From NCBI GenBank assembly GCA_945919795.1, contig CAMEJJ010000010.1, positions 52,395 to 116,394 of the forward strand: a DNA stretch of 64,000 nt, written 5' to 3'. This DNA is from an uncultured Lachnospiraceae bacterium (GTDB lineage Bacteria > Bacillota > Clostridia > Lachnospirales > Lachnospiraceae). A program made the translations under genes and the position numbers. A model generated the notes under the pieces. It searched no databases. It worked only from the letters and a program-made list of their open reading frames with translations, and was not told where the DNA came from. This document shows, one piece after another, positions 8,083 to 18,397 of the stretch (position 1 is its first letter; each line of letters begins with the position of its first letter).

Positions 8083-9501
8083 TTATGAAATTGTATTCAG
8101 ATTCCTATTATTACGAATCAGAAAACGCCATGAATTATTATAGTATAGATATTTTTTTAGTGCAACAAAATTCAAAATGCAGTGGACTAACTGACTTAAC
8201 ATTAAAAAATACAGATAGGCTTTGATGCCGTATAGGGGAACCAAAAGAAATACCCCAAGCAGGCGGATGGCTATGGATGCCACATTGATAAGGAAAGATA
8301 GAGTTGCTTTTCCTAAGCCGTTTAAAATACTTGTTAATAATGTTCCTAAATATAGAAAAGGACACATGAAACTCAGGGTTCTGATAAACAGACCGGCATC
8401 GGGACTTTTAAAAATAAGTTCTCCGATCAATGGACCGGTCAGATAGAAAAAGAACATACACAGAAAACCGAGAGCCAGACAGAATGCTGTAGATAAATAG
8501 ATAGATCCGGCTATTTTTTTTCGATCCTGTTGTGCATCTGCCTCAGAAACATAGGGAAGAAGTAAAACACTGACTGAACTCGTAATAGCCTGAGGGAATA
8601 AGATCATAGGGAGGGCCATTCCTGTAAAAACTCCATATATGCATAACGCTTCTGAAGATGTCAGACCAAAAGTTGTCAGTTTCCTTGGAAGGTATGCGGC
8701 TTCGATACTTTGTAACAGATTCAGAACAATACGGTTAATGCTGAGCGGAGCAGCAAGAAAAATTAATTTCTTCAGGATGTGTTTCTTAGGTCCGGAAATG
8801 GTTATATGATGTTGAAAAACTGTTTTTTTCGATATGGTACGTGGATTTGTTTTTCTGTCCTTGCTTTTGAACAATATCACTACACTGATGAAAGAGGAAA
8901 CGATTTCGCCGATGACAAGTCCTAAAACGGCAAACAGAATCCGACTTTCCGTAATGGTGTCCGGAAAGATGGAAAATAATATGACAACACTGAATACTCG
9001 TGCAAGTTGCTCAAGTAGTTGAGTGGCAGATGGGACGGTTGTCTGTTTGAGACCGAAATAGTAACCGTTAATACAACTGTGGATGGCACAGAAAGGGAGC
9101 GAGAGTGCATATACACAAATGAGATTTTGACATCTCTTTTCGGCAAGAAACAGAATAGAAATCGAATGGCTGAATTTACAAAGTATAATCCCAAGGAAGA
9201 TGGAAAGTGATATGGAAATAAGAAAACCATATAACAGGGTCAGAATGCTGCTTTTTCTTTTTCCCTCTGCCTCATAGGCTGCTACATGTTTGGAAATGGA
9301 AGTCTGAATGCCGGCGCAGGTTAACGAAAAGGACAGTGCCATAATCGGAGCAAGTAACTGATAAACGCCCATTCCTTCTTCTCCGATTTGACGGGATAAA
9401 AAAATACGGTAAAAAAACCCGATAATCCGTGTCAGGATACCGGCAGCTGTTAACATCAATGTCCCAAGAACCAATTTACTTTTTCTGATATAATTGCGCA
9501 A
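8083..9501 (-). CDS. spoVB: Oligosaccharide flippase family protein, SpoVB/MurJ-like
   Basis: The 472-residue protein has 12-14 hydrophobic segments and the MOP-flippase N-terminus GTLMLTAAGILTRIIGFFYRIFLSR followed by IGEEGMGVYQL, as in SpoVB, which moves lipid-linked precursors during spore cortex synthesis. The C-terminal tail is basic. I placed the start at TTG 9501 because AGGAAG sits 6 nt upstream and the family normally starts close to this point. A longer frame from ATG 9549 lacks a ribosome site. Paralogues that export other polysaccharides are common, so the spore role is inferred. Confidence 0.78.
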   Translation of the reverse strand: MRNYIRKSKLVLGTLMLTAAGILTRIIGFFYRIFLSRQIGEEGMGVYQLLAPIMALSFSLTCAGIQTSISKHVAAYEAEGKRKSSILTLLYGFLISISLSIFLGIILCKFSHSISILFLAEKRCQNLICVYALSLPFCAIHSCINGYYFGLKQTTVPSATQLLEQLARVFSVVILFSIFPDTITESRILFAVLGLVIGEIVSSFISVVILFKSKDRKTNPRTISKKTVFQHHITISGPKKHILKKLIFLAAPLSINRIVLNLLQSIEAAYLPRKLTTFGLTSSEALCIYGVFTGMALPMILFPQAITSSVSVLLLPYVSEADAQQDRKKIAGSIYLSTAFCLALGFLCMFFFYLTGPLIGELIFKSPDAGLFIRTLSFMCPFLYLGTLLTSILNGLGKATLSFLINVASIAIRLLGVFLLVPLYGIKAYLYFLMLSQLVHCILNFVALKKYLYYNNSWRFLIRNNRNLNTIS

Positions 9502-9579
9502 AAAAACACTTCCTGAGATGTTTTTTTTATATATATGAAACTGGGACATTGATAAGAACGAAATAAAAACAAAAACGTT

Positions 9580-10407
9580 TTATAGTTTGTGAAAAGAAGG
9601 CTGCCTGCCCATAAAAGTACAGTAATATTTAAAACCGCATGATTGTAATATTTCGGAAGCCTTATCAAAATCTGCAGCAACATGTTCGGGAAAGTGAGCG
9701 TCGGAGCCGACAGTTATGATTTCTCCGCCTAATTCTTTGTATCTTTTTAAGATATCAACAGATGGATTTGGGGCATTTAATGCTTTACGAAGTCCGGAGG
9801 TGTTGCATTCGATTCCTTTTTCATTTTCAATGATATGGGTAAGGATATCATCAATCAGATCGGAGTAGTCAAAGTAAGAAAATCGGCTGTCTGATTTAGC
9901 GGGGGCATATCTTGCAATATAATCCAGATGTCCATATACGTCATAACCGATATAGGATTTCACATATTCGGACATTTCTTCAAAGTATGCCCAGTAACAT
10001 GCAGAAACCTCTTTTCCTTCAAAAAAAGAAGGATAGTATGGATCGGTTCCCATACATAAATGGGAAGATGCAATAATAAAATCGAAATCATAGGATTTGG
10101 AAAGAATAATATTCTTTTTCATGCAACTTTTCTGCATGCCGATTTCAATACCAAATAATACTTTGATCTGCTCTGCATATTTGTCCCGTAAACGCAGCAA
10201 TTCATAAAGATAGGAATCCACATTTAAAAGAAACGTGTCTTCATTGATGTTTTCATCGGGAACATCCGGAAAATCAAAGTCGTTATGCTCGGTAAAACAC
10301 ATGGATTTCAGCCCTTTTTCAATACCGGATAAAATCATTTGTTCCATGGGAATATGACAATCACCGGAAAAAGAGGAATGAAGATGAAAATCGGATTGAA
10401 TACTCAT
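9580..10407 (-). CDS. PHP-domain phosphatase, histidinol-phosphatase HisJ family
   Basis: The 275-residue protein starts with DFHLHSSFSGD, the metal-binding DxHxH motif of the PHP superfamily. Further metal ligands are visible in FTEHND, GIEIGM, ASSHLC, YGHLDYIARY and VGSDAHFPE. This full set fits the HisJ/HisK-type histidinol phosphatases. There are no histidine synthesis genes next to it, so another phosphoester substrate is possible. It lies downstream of nothing on its strand and diverges from gap. Confidence 0.8.
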   Translation of the reverse strand: MSIQSDFHLHSSFSGDCHIPMEQMILSGIEKGLKSMCFTEHNDFDFPDVPDENINEDTFLLNVDSYLYELLRLRDKYAEQIKVLFGIEIGMQKSCMKKNIILSKSYDFDFIIASSHLCMGTDPYYPSFFEGKEVSACYWAYFEEMSEYVKSYIGYDVYGHLDYIARYAPAKSDSRFSYFDYSDLIDDILTHIIENEKGIECNTSGLRKALNAPNPSVDILKRYKELGGEIITVGSDAHFPEHVAADFDKASEILQSCGFKYYCTFMGRQPSFHKL

Positions 10408-10458
10408 AACTTAGTCCTGCCTTTCAAATTTTAAATCAAAACCATAATAACATATTGC

Positions 10459-10481
10459 GATACCAGGGTCAAAAGGTCAAA
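10459..10481 (+). repeat. Partial copy of the GATACCA element
   Basis: GATACCAGGGTCAAAAG matches the conserved left end of the elements at 23388-23447 and 47777-47869. The matching right end is not seen here. Confidence 0.5.
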
Positions 10482-10507
10482 TTCTTTGATTTTCTTTGAA
10501 TTATGTC

Positions 10508-10536
10508 TTGATATTTTGGGACAAATTATGTACAAT
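10508..10536 (+). promoter_or_regulatory. Sigma-A promoter of gap
   Basis: TTGATA (10508-10513), 17 bp, then TACAAT (10531-10536). The leader to the gap start would be about 80 nt. Confidence 0.7.
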
Positions 10537-10623
10537 AAGTGTGCTGACAAAATTCTGACAATGTGCGTTCATGTATATTTTCAGAATAATATATTAAAAT
10601 TCATTTTAGGAGGAATTACAAAA

Positions 10624-11625
10624 ATGGCAGTAAAAGTAGCAATTAATGGTTTTGGCCGTATCGGTCGTCTTGCATTCAGACAGATGTTTGGTGCTGAAGG
10701 TTATGAAGTAGTAGCAATCAACGATTTAACATCACCTAAGATGTTAGCTCACCTTCTTAAATATGACTCTTCACAGGGTAAATATGCAAAAGCTGATACA
10801 GTAGTAGCTGGTGAAGATTCTATCACAGTTGATGGAAAAACATTAAAAATCTACAAAGAGCCCGATGCAAACAACTGTCCTTGGGGAGAACTTGGAGTAG
10901 ACGTTGTTCTTGAATGTTCAGGTTTCTATACATCAAAAGAAAAAGCACAGGCTCATATCAACGCTGGTGCAAAGAAAGTTGTTATTTCTGCTCCTGCAGG
11001 AAATGACCTTCCTACAATCGTTTACAATGTAAACCATACAACATTAACAGCAGATGACAAAATCATCTCAGCTGCTTCTTGTACAACAAACTGCTTAGCT
11101 CCTATGGCAAAAGCATTAAATGACTTAGCTGGTATCAAATCTGGTATCATGAGCACAATTCATGCATATACAGGTGATCAGATGATCCTTGACGGACCTC
11201 AGAGAAAAGGTGACTTAAGAAGATCTCGTGCAGGTGCTGTAAATATCGTTCCTAACTCAACAGGTGCTGCAAAAGCTATCGGTTTAGTTATCCCTGAATT
11301 AAACGGTAAATTAATCGGATCTGCTCAGCGTGTTCCTACTCCTACAGGTTCTACAACAATCTTAGTAGCTACAGTAGAAAAATCTGTAACAAAAGAAGAA
11401 ATCAATGCAGCTATGAAAGCAGCAGCTACAGAATCATTCGGTTACAATGAAGAAGAAATCGTTTCTTCAGATATCGTTGGATCAACATATGGTTCAATCT
11501 TCGATGCAACACAGACAATGGTTGGCGAAGACAATTTAGTACAGGTTGTTTCTTGGTATGACAATGAAAACAGCTACACATCTCAGATGGTTCGTACAAT
11601 CAAATACTTTGCTGAATTAGCATAA
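10624..11625 (+). CDS. gap: Glyceraldehyde-3-phosphate dehydrogenase, type I
   Basis: The glycolytic enzyme oxidises glyceraldehyde 3-phosphate with NAD and phosphate. The 333-residue protein has the Rossmann motif INGFGRIGR at the N-terminus. The catalytic cysteine is C153 in [12 protein letters not shown], and the closing motif [13 protein letters not shown] is near the end. ATG 10624 follows TAGGAGGAATTAC and gives the normal family start; the frame extends upstream only because no stop occurs there. Codon use is strongly biased toward ACA, GCA and TTA, as expected of an abundant protein. A strong terminator separates it from pgk. Confidence 0.98.
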   Translation: MAVKVAINGFGRIGRLAFRQMFGAEGYEVVAINDLTSPKMLAHLLKYDSSQGKYAKADTVVAGEDSITVDGKTLKIYKEPDANNCPWGELGVDVVLECSGFYTSKEKAQAHINAGAKKVVISAPAGNDLPTIVYNVNHTTLTADDKIISAASCTTNCLAPMAKALNDLAGIKSGIMSTIHAYTGDQMILDGPQRKGDLRRSRAGAVNIVPNSTGAAKAIGLVIPELNGKLIGSAQRVPTPTGSTTILVATVEKSVTKEEINAAMKAAATESFGYNEEEIVSSDIVGSTYGSIFDATQTMVGEDNLVQVVSWYDNENSYTSQMVRTIKYFAELA

Positions 11626-11655
11626 TTTGAGTTGAACGAATTTATTTAAGACCTT

Positions 11656-11689
11656 AAAGGGTCCGGTCTTTTGGACCGGGCCCTTTTTT
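11656..11689 (+). terminator. Terminator after gap
   Basis: A GC-rich stem of about 13 bp with one G-T pair (arms 11656-11668 and 11673-11686) is followed by a T-run. It allows gap to be made at a different level from pgk-tpiA. Confidence 0.88.
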
Positions 11690-11757
11690 ATTCACGTTAT
11701 GACTATTATGGTTATGGGGTGAGTGATTTAACAAAATAATATAAGGAGGCATTTCAA

Positions 11758-12990
11758 ATGTCATTAAACAAAAAATCAGTTGATGATATCAACGTAAAAG
11801 GCAAACGCGTATTGGTTAGATGCGACTTTAATGTACCGTTAAAAGACGGCGTGATTACAGATGAAACACGTATTAAAGCAGCTCTTCCCACAATCGAAAA
11901 ATTAATCAAAGATGGTGGTAAAGTTATTCTTTGCTCACATCTTGGAAAAGTTAAAAACGGCCCCAACGAAGGCGAATCTTTAGCACCTGTTGCTGTTAGA
12001 TTATCTGAAAAATTAGGCAAAGAAGTAAAATTCGTTGCTGATTACAATGTAACAGGCGAAGCAGCTACAGCAGCTGTTGCAGCTATGAATGAAGGAGATG
12101 TTGTATTACTTCAGAATACCCGTTTCCGTGGAAAAGAAGAAACAAAACCTACAGAGGCAGGCGAAGCTTTTGCAAAAGAATTAGCAGATCTTGCTGATGT
12201 ATATGTATGTGATGCATTCGGTTCTGCTCACAGAGCTCATGCTTCCGTAGCTGTTGTTACCAAATACATCTCTGAAAAAGGCGGCGAGAATGCAGTAGGC
12301 TACTTAATGCAGAAAGAAATCGACTTCCTTGGAAATGCAGTAGAGAATCCGGTACGTCCTTTCGTTGCTATCCTTGGTGGTGCTAAAGTTGCTGATAAAT
12401 TAAATGTTATCAATAACTTACTTGAAAAATGCGATACTTTAATCATTGGTGGTGGTATGGCATTCACATTCTTAAAAGCACAGGGTTATGAAATCGGTAA
12501 CTCATTAGTTGATGATGAAAAGCTTGATTACTGTAAAGAAATGATGGCAAAAGCTGAAAAATTAGGAAAGAAATTATTACTTCCTATCGACACAGCAGTT
12601 GCTGATGGTTTCCCGAATCCAATCGATGCTGAAATCGCAGTTGAATATGTTGATTCTACAAAGATCCCTGCTGACAAAGAAGGTCTTGATATCGGACCTA
12701 AGACACAGGAATTATTTGCACAGGCTGCAAAAGAAGCTAAGACAGTTGTATGGAACGGACCGATGGGTGTATTCGAAAATCCTACACTTGCAAAAGGTAC
12801 TATCGCTGTAGCAAAAGCTTTGGCAGAAACAGATGCTACAACAATTATCGGTGGTGGCGACTCAGCCGCAGCATGCAACCAGTTAGGTTTTGCTGACAAG
12901 ATGAGCCATATTTCTACCGGTGGTGGAGCTTCCCTTGAATTCTTAGAGGGTAAAGAACTTCCCGGTGTTGTAGCAGCTGACGATAAGTAA
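11758..12990 (+). CDS. pgk: Phosphoglycerate kinase
   Basis: It transfers phosphate from 1,3-bisphosphoglycerate to ADP. The 410-residue protein has [15 protein letters not shown] at the N-terminus and LCSHLGKVK in the substrate domain. [11 protein letters not shown] and the nucleotide-binding [14 protein letters not shown] followed by [15 protein letters not shown] complete the signature. A strong AAGGAGG precedes the ATG. tpiA follows after about 30 bp with its own ribosome site, so the two are probably one transcript. Codon bias is as strong as in gap. Confidence 0.98.
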   Translation: MSLNKKSVDDINVKGKRVLVRCDFNVPLKDGVITDETRIKAALPTIEKLIKDGGKVILCSHLGKVKNGPNEGESLAPVAVRLSEKLGKEVKFVADYNVTGEAATAAVAAMNEGDVVLLQNTRFRGKEETKPTEAGEAFAKELADLADVYVCDAFGSAHRAHASVAVVTKYISEKGGENAVGYLMQKEIDFLGNAVENPVRPFVAILGGAKVADKLNVINNLLEKCDTLIIGGGMAFTFLKAQGYEIGNSLVDDEKLDYCKEMMAKAEKLGKKLLLPIDTAVADGFPNPIDAEIAVEYVDSTKIPADKEGLDIGPKTQELFAQAAKEAKTVVWNGPMGVFENPTLAKGTIAVAKALAETDATTIIGGGDSAAACNQLGFADKMSHISTGGGASLEFLEGKELPGVVAADDK

Positions 12991-13021
12991 TTATTATATT
13001 TTTAAAAGGAGAACCATTACA

Positions 13022-13768
13022 ATGGCTAGAAGAAGAATTATTGCCGGAAACTGGAAAATGAACATGACTCCCAGTCAGGCAGTTGAATTAGTAGCAACAT
13101 TAAAAGATTTAGTAGTTAATCCTGATGTTGATGTCGTATATTGCGTACCTGCAATCGATATCGTTCCCGTAGCAGAAGCTATCAAAGGAACAAATGTAGA
13201 ACTTGGTGCTGAAAACTTCTATATTGAAGATAAAGGTGCTTTTACAGGTGAAATTTCTGCTCCGATGTTAAAAGAAGCAGGAGTAAAATACATCATTATC
13301 GGACATTCTGAGAGAAGAGATATCTTTGGTGAAAATGATATCTTAATCAACCAGAAAGTGAAAAAAGCATTCGCTTCCGGTCTTTCACCTATCCTTTGCT
13401 GTGGTGAGTCACTTGCTCTTCGTAAAGCAGGTACTTATACAGAATGGATTAAGAGACAGATTACATGGGATCTTGATGGTGTAACAGCTGACCAGGTAAA
13501 AGAATTGGTTATTGCTTATGAACCTATCTGGGCTATCGGTACAGGTGAAACTGCTACAGCAGACCAGGCTGAAGAAGTATGTAAGATGATCCGTGAAACA
13601 ATCGCTGAGCTTTATGATGATGCTACAGCAGAAGCTGTACGTATTCAGTATGGCGGATCTATGAATGCAGGAAATGCAGCTGAATTACTGGCTAAACCCA
13701 ATATCGATGGTGGATTAATCGGTGGTGCTGCATTAAAGCCTGATTTTGGTCAGATCGTTAATGCATAA
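13022..13768 (+). CDS. tpiA: Triosephosphate isomerase
   Basis: It interconverts dihydroxyacetone phosphate and glyceraldehyde 3-phosphate. The 248-residue TIM barrel shows GNWKMN with the catalytic lysine, H95 in IIGHSERR, E167 in [11 protein letters not shown], and the phosphate-gripping YGGSMN and [17 protein letters not shown] precedes the start. It closes the pgk-tpiA pair. In many relatives gpmI follows directly, but here it lies about 4.7 kb further on. Confidence 0.98.
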   Translation: MARRRIIAGNWKMNMTPSQAVELVATLKDLVVNPDVDVVYCVPAIDIVPVAEAIKGTNVELGAENFYIEDKGAFTGEISAPMLKEAGVKYIIIGHSERRDIFGENDILINQKVKKAFASGLSPILCCGESLALRKAGTYTEWIKRQITWDLDGVTADQVKELVIAYEPIWAIGTGETATADQAEEVCKMIRETIAELYDDATAEAVRIQYGGSMNAGNAAELLAKPNIDGGLIGGAALKPDFGQIVNA

Positions 13769-13922
13769 TAGTGGTCGAGTGATTTTTGTGATTTAGTCAT
13801 TCGATGATATGATATAAAAACGTTTTCCGGACATCAATGCATTTTTGCATAGATAATAGTTTGTTCATATTTATTCAAATTATAATAGAAAATGATTATA
13901 TTTTATAAAAGAAGATGAAAAT

Positions 13923-13965
13923 AAAAGACGTTTCAGGTTGTGCGTTTCCTGAAACGTCTTTTTTT
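13923..13965. terminator. Terminator between tpiA and the convergent efflux gene
   Basis: Fifteen-bp perfect arms (13923-13937 and 13948-13962) are flanked by A and T runs, so the structure can work in both directions. It lies about 155 bp after tpiA and 40 bp from the end of the efflux gene. The stretch between tpiA and the hairpin shows no gene. Confidence 0.88.
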
Positions 13966-14005
13966 AGTAATGTTTGCATGAAAATACATTCGGGGTTAAT
14001 TCATT

Positions 14006-15172
14006 TTATAAATCACCTTTGTCAATATTAATCACACCATTAAAATTTCCTTCAAGAGCGGAGAGTTTGTTACGTATAAAATCGAGTACATATTCATCCT
14101 TATATTGGTAGTCAAAGGGGAGCACAATATCAAAAATAATATTGGTATGTGTGGGGCCTTTTACCACTCTGAAATCATGAAAATGAATATTGGAATCCAG
14201 TTCATCAATCATTTTTCTGACTTTTTCTTTTAATTCATCTGTATAAGGGTCATTTACCAGAATGGGGTCCATATGGATAACTGCCTGGCAATTGCACTGT
14301 TCCTGAATTTCATTCTCTATCCGATCAATTAAATCATGGATTTCCATGATATCACCCTTGGAATCGACTTCGGCATGAAGAGATGCCATGATACGTCCCG
14401 GACCATAGTCATGTACAATCATATCGTGAATACCAAGTATTTCTTCATGGGACATAACCAGATCTTTGATTTGATCCACAAATTCCGGTTTTGGAGGCTG
14501 CCCCAAAAGAGGAGAAATGGTTTCTTTTGCAGCATTGCATCCGGAATATAAAATAAAGAAACCGACTAAGACACCACAATAGGCATCGATATTTAAGTTG
14601 GTAAATTGATAAATTAAAGTGGAGAGTAATACAACAAATGTTGCAATCGTATCACTTAATGAATCGGTGGCAGTTGCAGACATCACAACCGATTCGATTT
14701 TTTTGCCTATGGAACGGTTATAAGAAAACATGTATATTTTTACTAAAATGGATGCAACAAGAATTGCGACAGTAATCATATCACAAGCCATTTCCTGTGG
14801 ATGAATAATTTTTTCAAAAGAACTTTTGATTAATTCAAATCCCATAAATACAATGGCAATGGATATCAGTAAACCGGCTATGTATTCGACACGTCCATGT
14901 CCGTATGGATGATCTTTGTCAGGCTTTTGTTCGGATATTTTAAATCCAATCAAAGTTATTGCGGAAGATGCTGCATCAGATAAGTTATTGACTGCATCGG
15001 CAATAATAGCAATGGAATTGCTGAGAAGTCCGGCAATCAATTTGCCGATGAACAGGCAGATGTTTAAAAAAATACCAAATCCTCCACAAAGTTTTCCGTA
15101 AGCGGAACGGGTATTGGGATTTTGATATTGATCTTTGTTTCTAATAAAGATATTACTCAATATTGTAATCAT
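14006..15172 (-). CDS. Cation diffusion facilitator family transporter, probable Mn2+ exporter
   Basis: The 388-residue protein has six predicted membrane helices followed by a cytoplasmic ferredoxin-like domain. The family motif DHPYGHGRVEYIAGL is clear. The transport-site residues are N62-x3-D66 (NNLSD) in helix 2 and D170-x3-D174 (DSLSD) in helix 5. Zinc transporters of this family have histidines at these places, whereas Asn-Asp-Asp-Asp sites are typical of manganese exporters such as MntE and MneS. Manganese is therefore the inferred substrate. The long C-terminal region is longer than in minimal family members. No riboswitch is visible upstream. Confidence 0.82.
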   Translation of the reverse strand: MITILSNIFIRNKDQYQNPNTRSAYGKLCGGFGIFLNICLFIGKLIAGLLSNSIAIIADAVNNLSDAASSAITLIGFKISEQKPDKDHPYGHGRVEYIAGLLISIAIVFMGFELIKSSFEKIIHPQEMACDMITVAILVASILVKIYMFSYNRSIGKKIESVVMSATATDSLSDTIATFVVLLSTLIYQFTNLNIDAYCGVLVGFFILYSGCNAAKETISPLLGQPPKPEFVDQIKDLVMSHEEILGIHDMIVHDYGPGRIMASLHAEVDSKGDIMEIHDLIDRIENEIQEQCNCQAVIHMDPILVNDPYTDELKEKVRKMIDELDSNIHFHDFRVVKGPTHTNIIFDIVLPFDYQYKDEYVLDFIRNKLSALEGNFNGVINIDKGDL

Positions 15173-15302
15173 AGGTTTCCTTCCTTAGCTATGTATTTTG
15201 TATATTTTCGGTTTTAAAATGCCAGACATGAATCCTGTTTAGAAGATAAACAATCGGATTTTCTAATCTGCATAAACATCATTTTATCCTTTCAAAACCT
15301 AC

Positions 15303-15331
15303 TTGTAAATATAAAATTTTGGTGCTACTAT
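15303..15331 (+). promoter_or_regulatory. Promoter of the 970-residue membrane protein gene
   Basis: TTGTAA (15303-15308), 17 bp, then TACTAT (15326-15331), with TG at 15323-15324 forming an extended -10 element. Confidence 0.6.
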
Positions 15332-15349
15332 TTCTCTGAGGGTGGACAA

Positions 15350-18262
15350 ATGAGAAAGAATAATCATGTTAAGAAAGTTTTGAATATCTGGACGATTATT
15401 TCCGTTGTGACAATACTGATTAGCATATTAGCGTATTTTGGTTATCGGTATGTTACAAATTCTGATAATACATATACGGATTTTCTCGTAGGTGAGGCTG
15501 CTTACTTGGGAACAAATAAAGTCGGAGAGTGGCATTTGTTCTGGATTTTGTTGTTTTTTGGCATTGCGATAACCATAGTCTTGTCTTTTATGGAAGAACA
15601 AAAGAAAGCGCTTCCGTTGTCCGGATATAGAAAATGGATTCTTTATACGGTTCTTATTTATCTGCCGTTTTGTACACATCTGTTGATTTATAATACACTG
15701 AATCTATATTTTCTGATGATTACAGTTTTTGTCAGCGTTCTTATTCTAATCTTTCAAGAGAGAAGCCTTGAACAGATTGCTTTTTTTGCCTGCATTTATT
15801 TTGGAATGGAAGTTTTTGCAGTTGTATTGTCTGTTTTTTCCGGAAATTATTTTTTGAGTGACAAAAAAGTACTGTTATTAGCTTTTGTAATCTATTTTAG
15901 TCTCGTGCTAACAAATAGATGTATAAAAATCTTTTCACTGAAAAAAGTCGGAAATATGATTCAGTTATTTATCCCTTTTTTGTTTCTATTATATCTGAAA
16001 AACACCTATCAAAACGGAAGCATGATTGAAAAAGTACCTTTTCCAAAATCATTTGTTATGTTTATCATTTTAATGATTGTGTTATTGGTAGGTATTACGG
16101 TTTATCAAATGCTATATGGAGCAAAAAAACATAATGAAGAAAACACGGAAACTAATTCTTCGATTAAGATTTATTTTTCGACAGTTTTTTCGATTTTTTC
16201 ATTTGTTTCTTATATGTCTCCCGCAATGATTTTACCTTTTGATCTGCACCATCACGGAGAGCAGATTTTACCATGGCAACAGATTGTGGAATTGGGACAG
16301 AAGGCTTATGAAGATTATGCTCCGGCTTCCGGATTGTTTCCGATGATTTTAGGATTTATCAATCGCGTGATATTTGATGGTCAGGCAAATGCATATAATA
16401 TGAGCTTTGTGATCTTTGCACTGTTATTTGAAGCAATTACCATGTTCCTATTATATAAAAAAATAGGAGGAAGCTGGGCATTGATGATTGCTGTTTTGTT
16501 TCATATGCCTGTTTATTGTCGCGGTTGGATTATATTACCGACCGTGTTGCTCCTATCAGATAAAAAACTGATTGAAAATAAAGCTTTGTGGCTGATGAGC
16601 TATGTGTTTGTCAGCTTTTTGGATGGCCTGTATTATCCGCTTTATGGAGCGGCGTTGTTATTGGGGGCATTTCCTTTTGCTGTGTTGCAGGTTATAGCAT
16701 TTGTAAAAAAGCCGGATTTTAAGAAAAAGTATGTTATTCCGTTATTATTTCTTTTGATTATCATTGCTTTTTCTGTTCCGCTTTTATACCGGATGCTTAA
16801 GCATGTTTTATCTATGAGTGGGCAGACCATAGCGGTTGACGGCATGAATATTTTTCAGTCTGAGGTTCCGGAGTGGTTTATGCCGTTTTTGTCCGGATTT
16901 GGCGGATATTCCATGATTTACTATCTGTTTCGCTTTGTTTTTGGTATATTGGCAGTCGTTGTGGCTGTTTATCTGCTTTGTTGTTTTATAAAGCGGAGCG
17001 ATAAAGATTTTTATGCTTTTTTAAATGATAAATATTTTATGCTAAGCTGCGTGCCACCGCTTATCTGCATTTGCTATACATACACCATGGTATGTATGGA
17101 TGAAGACTGGGTAGCCAATTTGCTTTCGCGTTCTGTTTTTGTTTTGCTTTCCATCAGCGGTGTTTTTCTTTTGGTTTTTCTAATCTGCTATGGGAAACAG
17201 TTACTTGGTGAGAAAAATTGTGCATTTTTGATGGCTTTTGCTTTTTGTATCCCCTTCATATTTTTCGAGGAATGCCAGGATTATGAATTTCCAAAGCTGG
17301 AAGGAACCACGGATCAAAATTCTTATGTGATTGCGGAATATCAGAGCAAAATGATGCCATATACTCTGCGTGACGATTATATTTTGCTTGATGATTCTGT
17401 CAAAGAAGCAAATCCGTATATTCAGTATGAGCGTATCGGAAACGGATATGTTTCTCAGAGTGTGATAGGAAAATTAAACAAGGTACAGTTTACCATGGAC
17501 TATTTGCGGTTGTTTGATCCTGATGTAAAAATACTGGGATTCGAACAAAGTCAGTTTTTTTACTTCCTTCTTAATGAAAAAGCAGTGTATTCCGGTCGCA
17601 CATCGATTGCGCGCAGTCGCGAAGCGGTAGAAGAAGAACTTGCATTAATCGATCCTGAACATACCGTTGTGCGTACCGGAGTTATCCCTTTGGAAGAGTA
17701 TTATTTATATCGTTATCTGGTGGAGCAGGGATATAGCTATTCGTCCGCACTGGAGTTGTTTTTACCAAATAAATTGTATGCTTCCATCTATGGAAGTACG
17801 GGGGATTATGATTCTTCTGTCTGGGTGCAGGATTATAACTGTTTCGGAGTAGCATCGTCTTTTGCAAAATCATTAAATCATATAGAGTATCTGCATAAAT
17901 CATATGAGGATATAAAGATAAACTGTGAAACGGTAAAAAATAGTGAGGATATCAACTTCCATCTTCAATTGGATCGTCCGGTAGAAGGTGAAAATGCGGA
18001 TTTCTTGTATGTAAAAATAGACGATGTTATGGGCGGAAATCTTTCTGTGCGCTTTGATTGTGTTGGAAAAGAAAAAGAGGAATGTAGTCTGGAAGCATGG
18101 TTAGAAGACGGAGAATTATTACTTCCAATCGGAACCAATGCAAATTGGCTGACGGAAGCTCATGATACGATTACCTTATCCATTTCTGATGCAAAAACAG
18201 GTGAGGATATCAAAATATCTAAGGTTGCCTTTTATAAACTCGATGAGTTAGAAAAAGAATAA
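15350..18262 (+). CDS. Large polytopic membrane protein of unknown function, GT-C-like
   Basis: I do not recognise this 970-residue protein as a named family. The first 620 or so residues hold many hydrophobic helices, and about the last 340 form a soluble, probably extracytoplasmic domain. After an N-terminal block of helices (about 1-255) and a short polar linker, the loop PFDLHHHGEQILPWQQIVEL leads into GQKAYEDYAPASG. This aspartate loop followed by Gly...Tyr-x-Asp...Gly resembles GT-C glycosyltransferases, which use lipid-linked sugar donors on the outer face. The function is inference only. It has its own promoter, stands between a divergent efflux gene and gpmI, and is followed by a dispersed repeat. 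Confidence 0.6.
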   Translation: MRKNNHVKKVLNIWTIISVVTILISILAYFGYRYVTNSDNTYTDFLVGEAAYLGTNKVGEWHLFWILLFFGIAITIVLSFMEEQKKALPLSGYRKWILYTVLIYLPFCTHLLIYNTLNLYFLMITVFVSVLILIFQERSLEQIAFFACIYFGMEVFAVVLSVFSGNYFLSDKKVLLLAFVIYFSLVLTNRCIKIFSLKKVGNMIQLFIPFLFLLYLKNTYQNGSMIEKVPFPKSFVMFIILMIVLLVGITVYQMLYGAKKHNEENTETNSSIKIYFSTVFSIFSFVSYMSPAMILPFDLHHHGEQILPWQQIVELGQKAYEDYAPASGLFPMILGFINRVIFDGQANAYNMSFVIFALLFEAITMFLLYKKIGGSWALMIAVLFHMPVYCRGWIILPTVLLLSDKKLIENKALWLMSYVFVSFLDGLYYPLYGAALLLGAFPFAVLQVIAFVKKPDFKKKYVIPLLFLLIIIAFSVPLLYRMLKHVLSMSGQTIAVDGMNIFQSEVPEWFMPFLSGFGGYSMIYYLFRFVFGILAVVVAVYLLCCFIKRSDKDFYAFLNDKYFMLSCVPPLICICYTYTMVCMDEDWVANLLSRSVFVLLSISGVFLLVFLICYGKQLLGEKNCAFLMAFAFCIPFIFFEECQDYEFPKLEGTTDQNSYVIAEYQSKMMPYTLRDDYILLDDSVKEANPYIQYERIGNGYVSQSVIGKLNKVQFTMDYLRLFDPDVKILGFEQSQFFYFLLNEKAVYSGRTSIARSREAVEEELALIDPEHTVVRTGVIPLEEYYLYRYLVEQGYSYSSALELFLPNKLYASIYGSTGDYDSSVWVQDYNCFGVASSFAKSLNHIEYLHKSYEDIKINCETVKNSEDINFHLQLDRPVEGENADFLYVKIDDVMGGNLSVRFDCVGKEKEECSLEAWLEDGELLLPIGTNANWLTEAHDTITLSISDAKTGEDIKISKVAFYKLDELEKE

Positions 18263-18345
18263 CGCTTATGCCGCTAAGAAAGGCACGAAACCTTGTAAAA
18301 GTCGGCGAACAAGGATATATATGGGAAAAACAAATCCGAAAAGAG
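18261..18345 (+). repeat. Dispersed intergenic repeat, copy B
   Basis: This matches copy A at 3075-3165, including the GCCGCTAAGAAAGGCACGAA core, the GTAAAAGTCGGCGA segment and the AAATCCGAAA tail. The inner pair is ACGA/TTGT here, so pairing is kept through a G-T wobble. It begins at the stop codon of the preceding gene. Confidence 0.75.
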
Positions 18346-18367
18346 AGAAAGAATGAGCCTAAAATGA

Positions 18368-18397
18368 TTGCATGAATTGGGGGTAAAGTAGTATAAT
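18368..18397 (+). promoter_or_regulatory. Promoter of gpmI
   Basis: TTGCAT (18368-18373), an 18-bp spacer and TATAAT (18392-18397) lie about 80 bp upstream of gpmI. Confidence 0.55.

Noticed and set aside
12528..12899. 123-codon minus-strand frame inside pgk
   Set aside because: It is a shadow of a strongly codon-biased gene; no ribosome site or recognisable motif.
18269..18375. Short MPLRKARNLVKVG frame after the 970-residue gene
   Set aside because: The shared peptide is a by-product of the nucleotide repeat; there is no ribosome site and the frame is not kept in the other copies.
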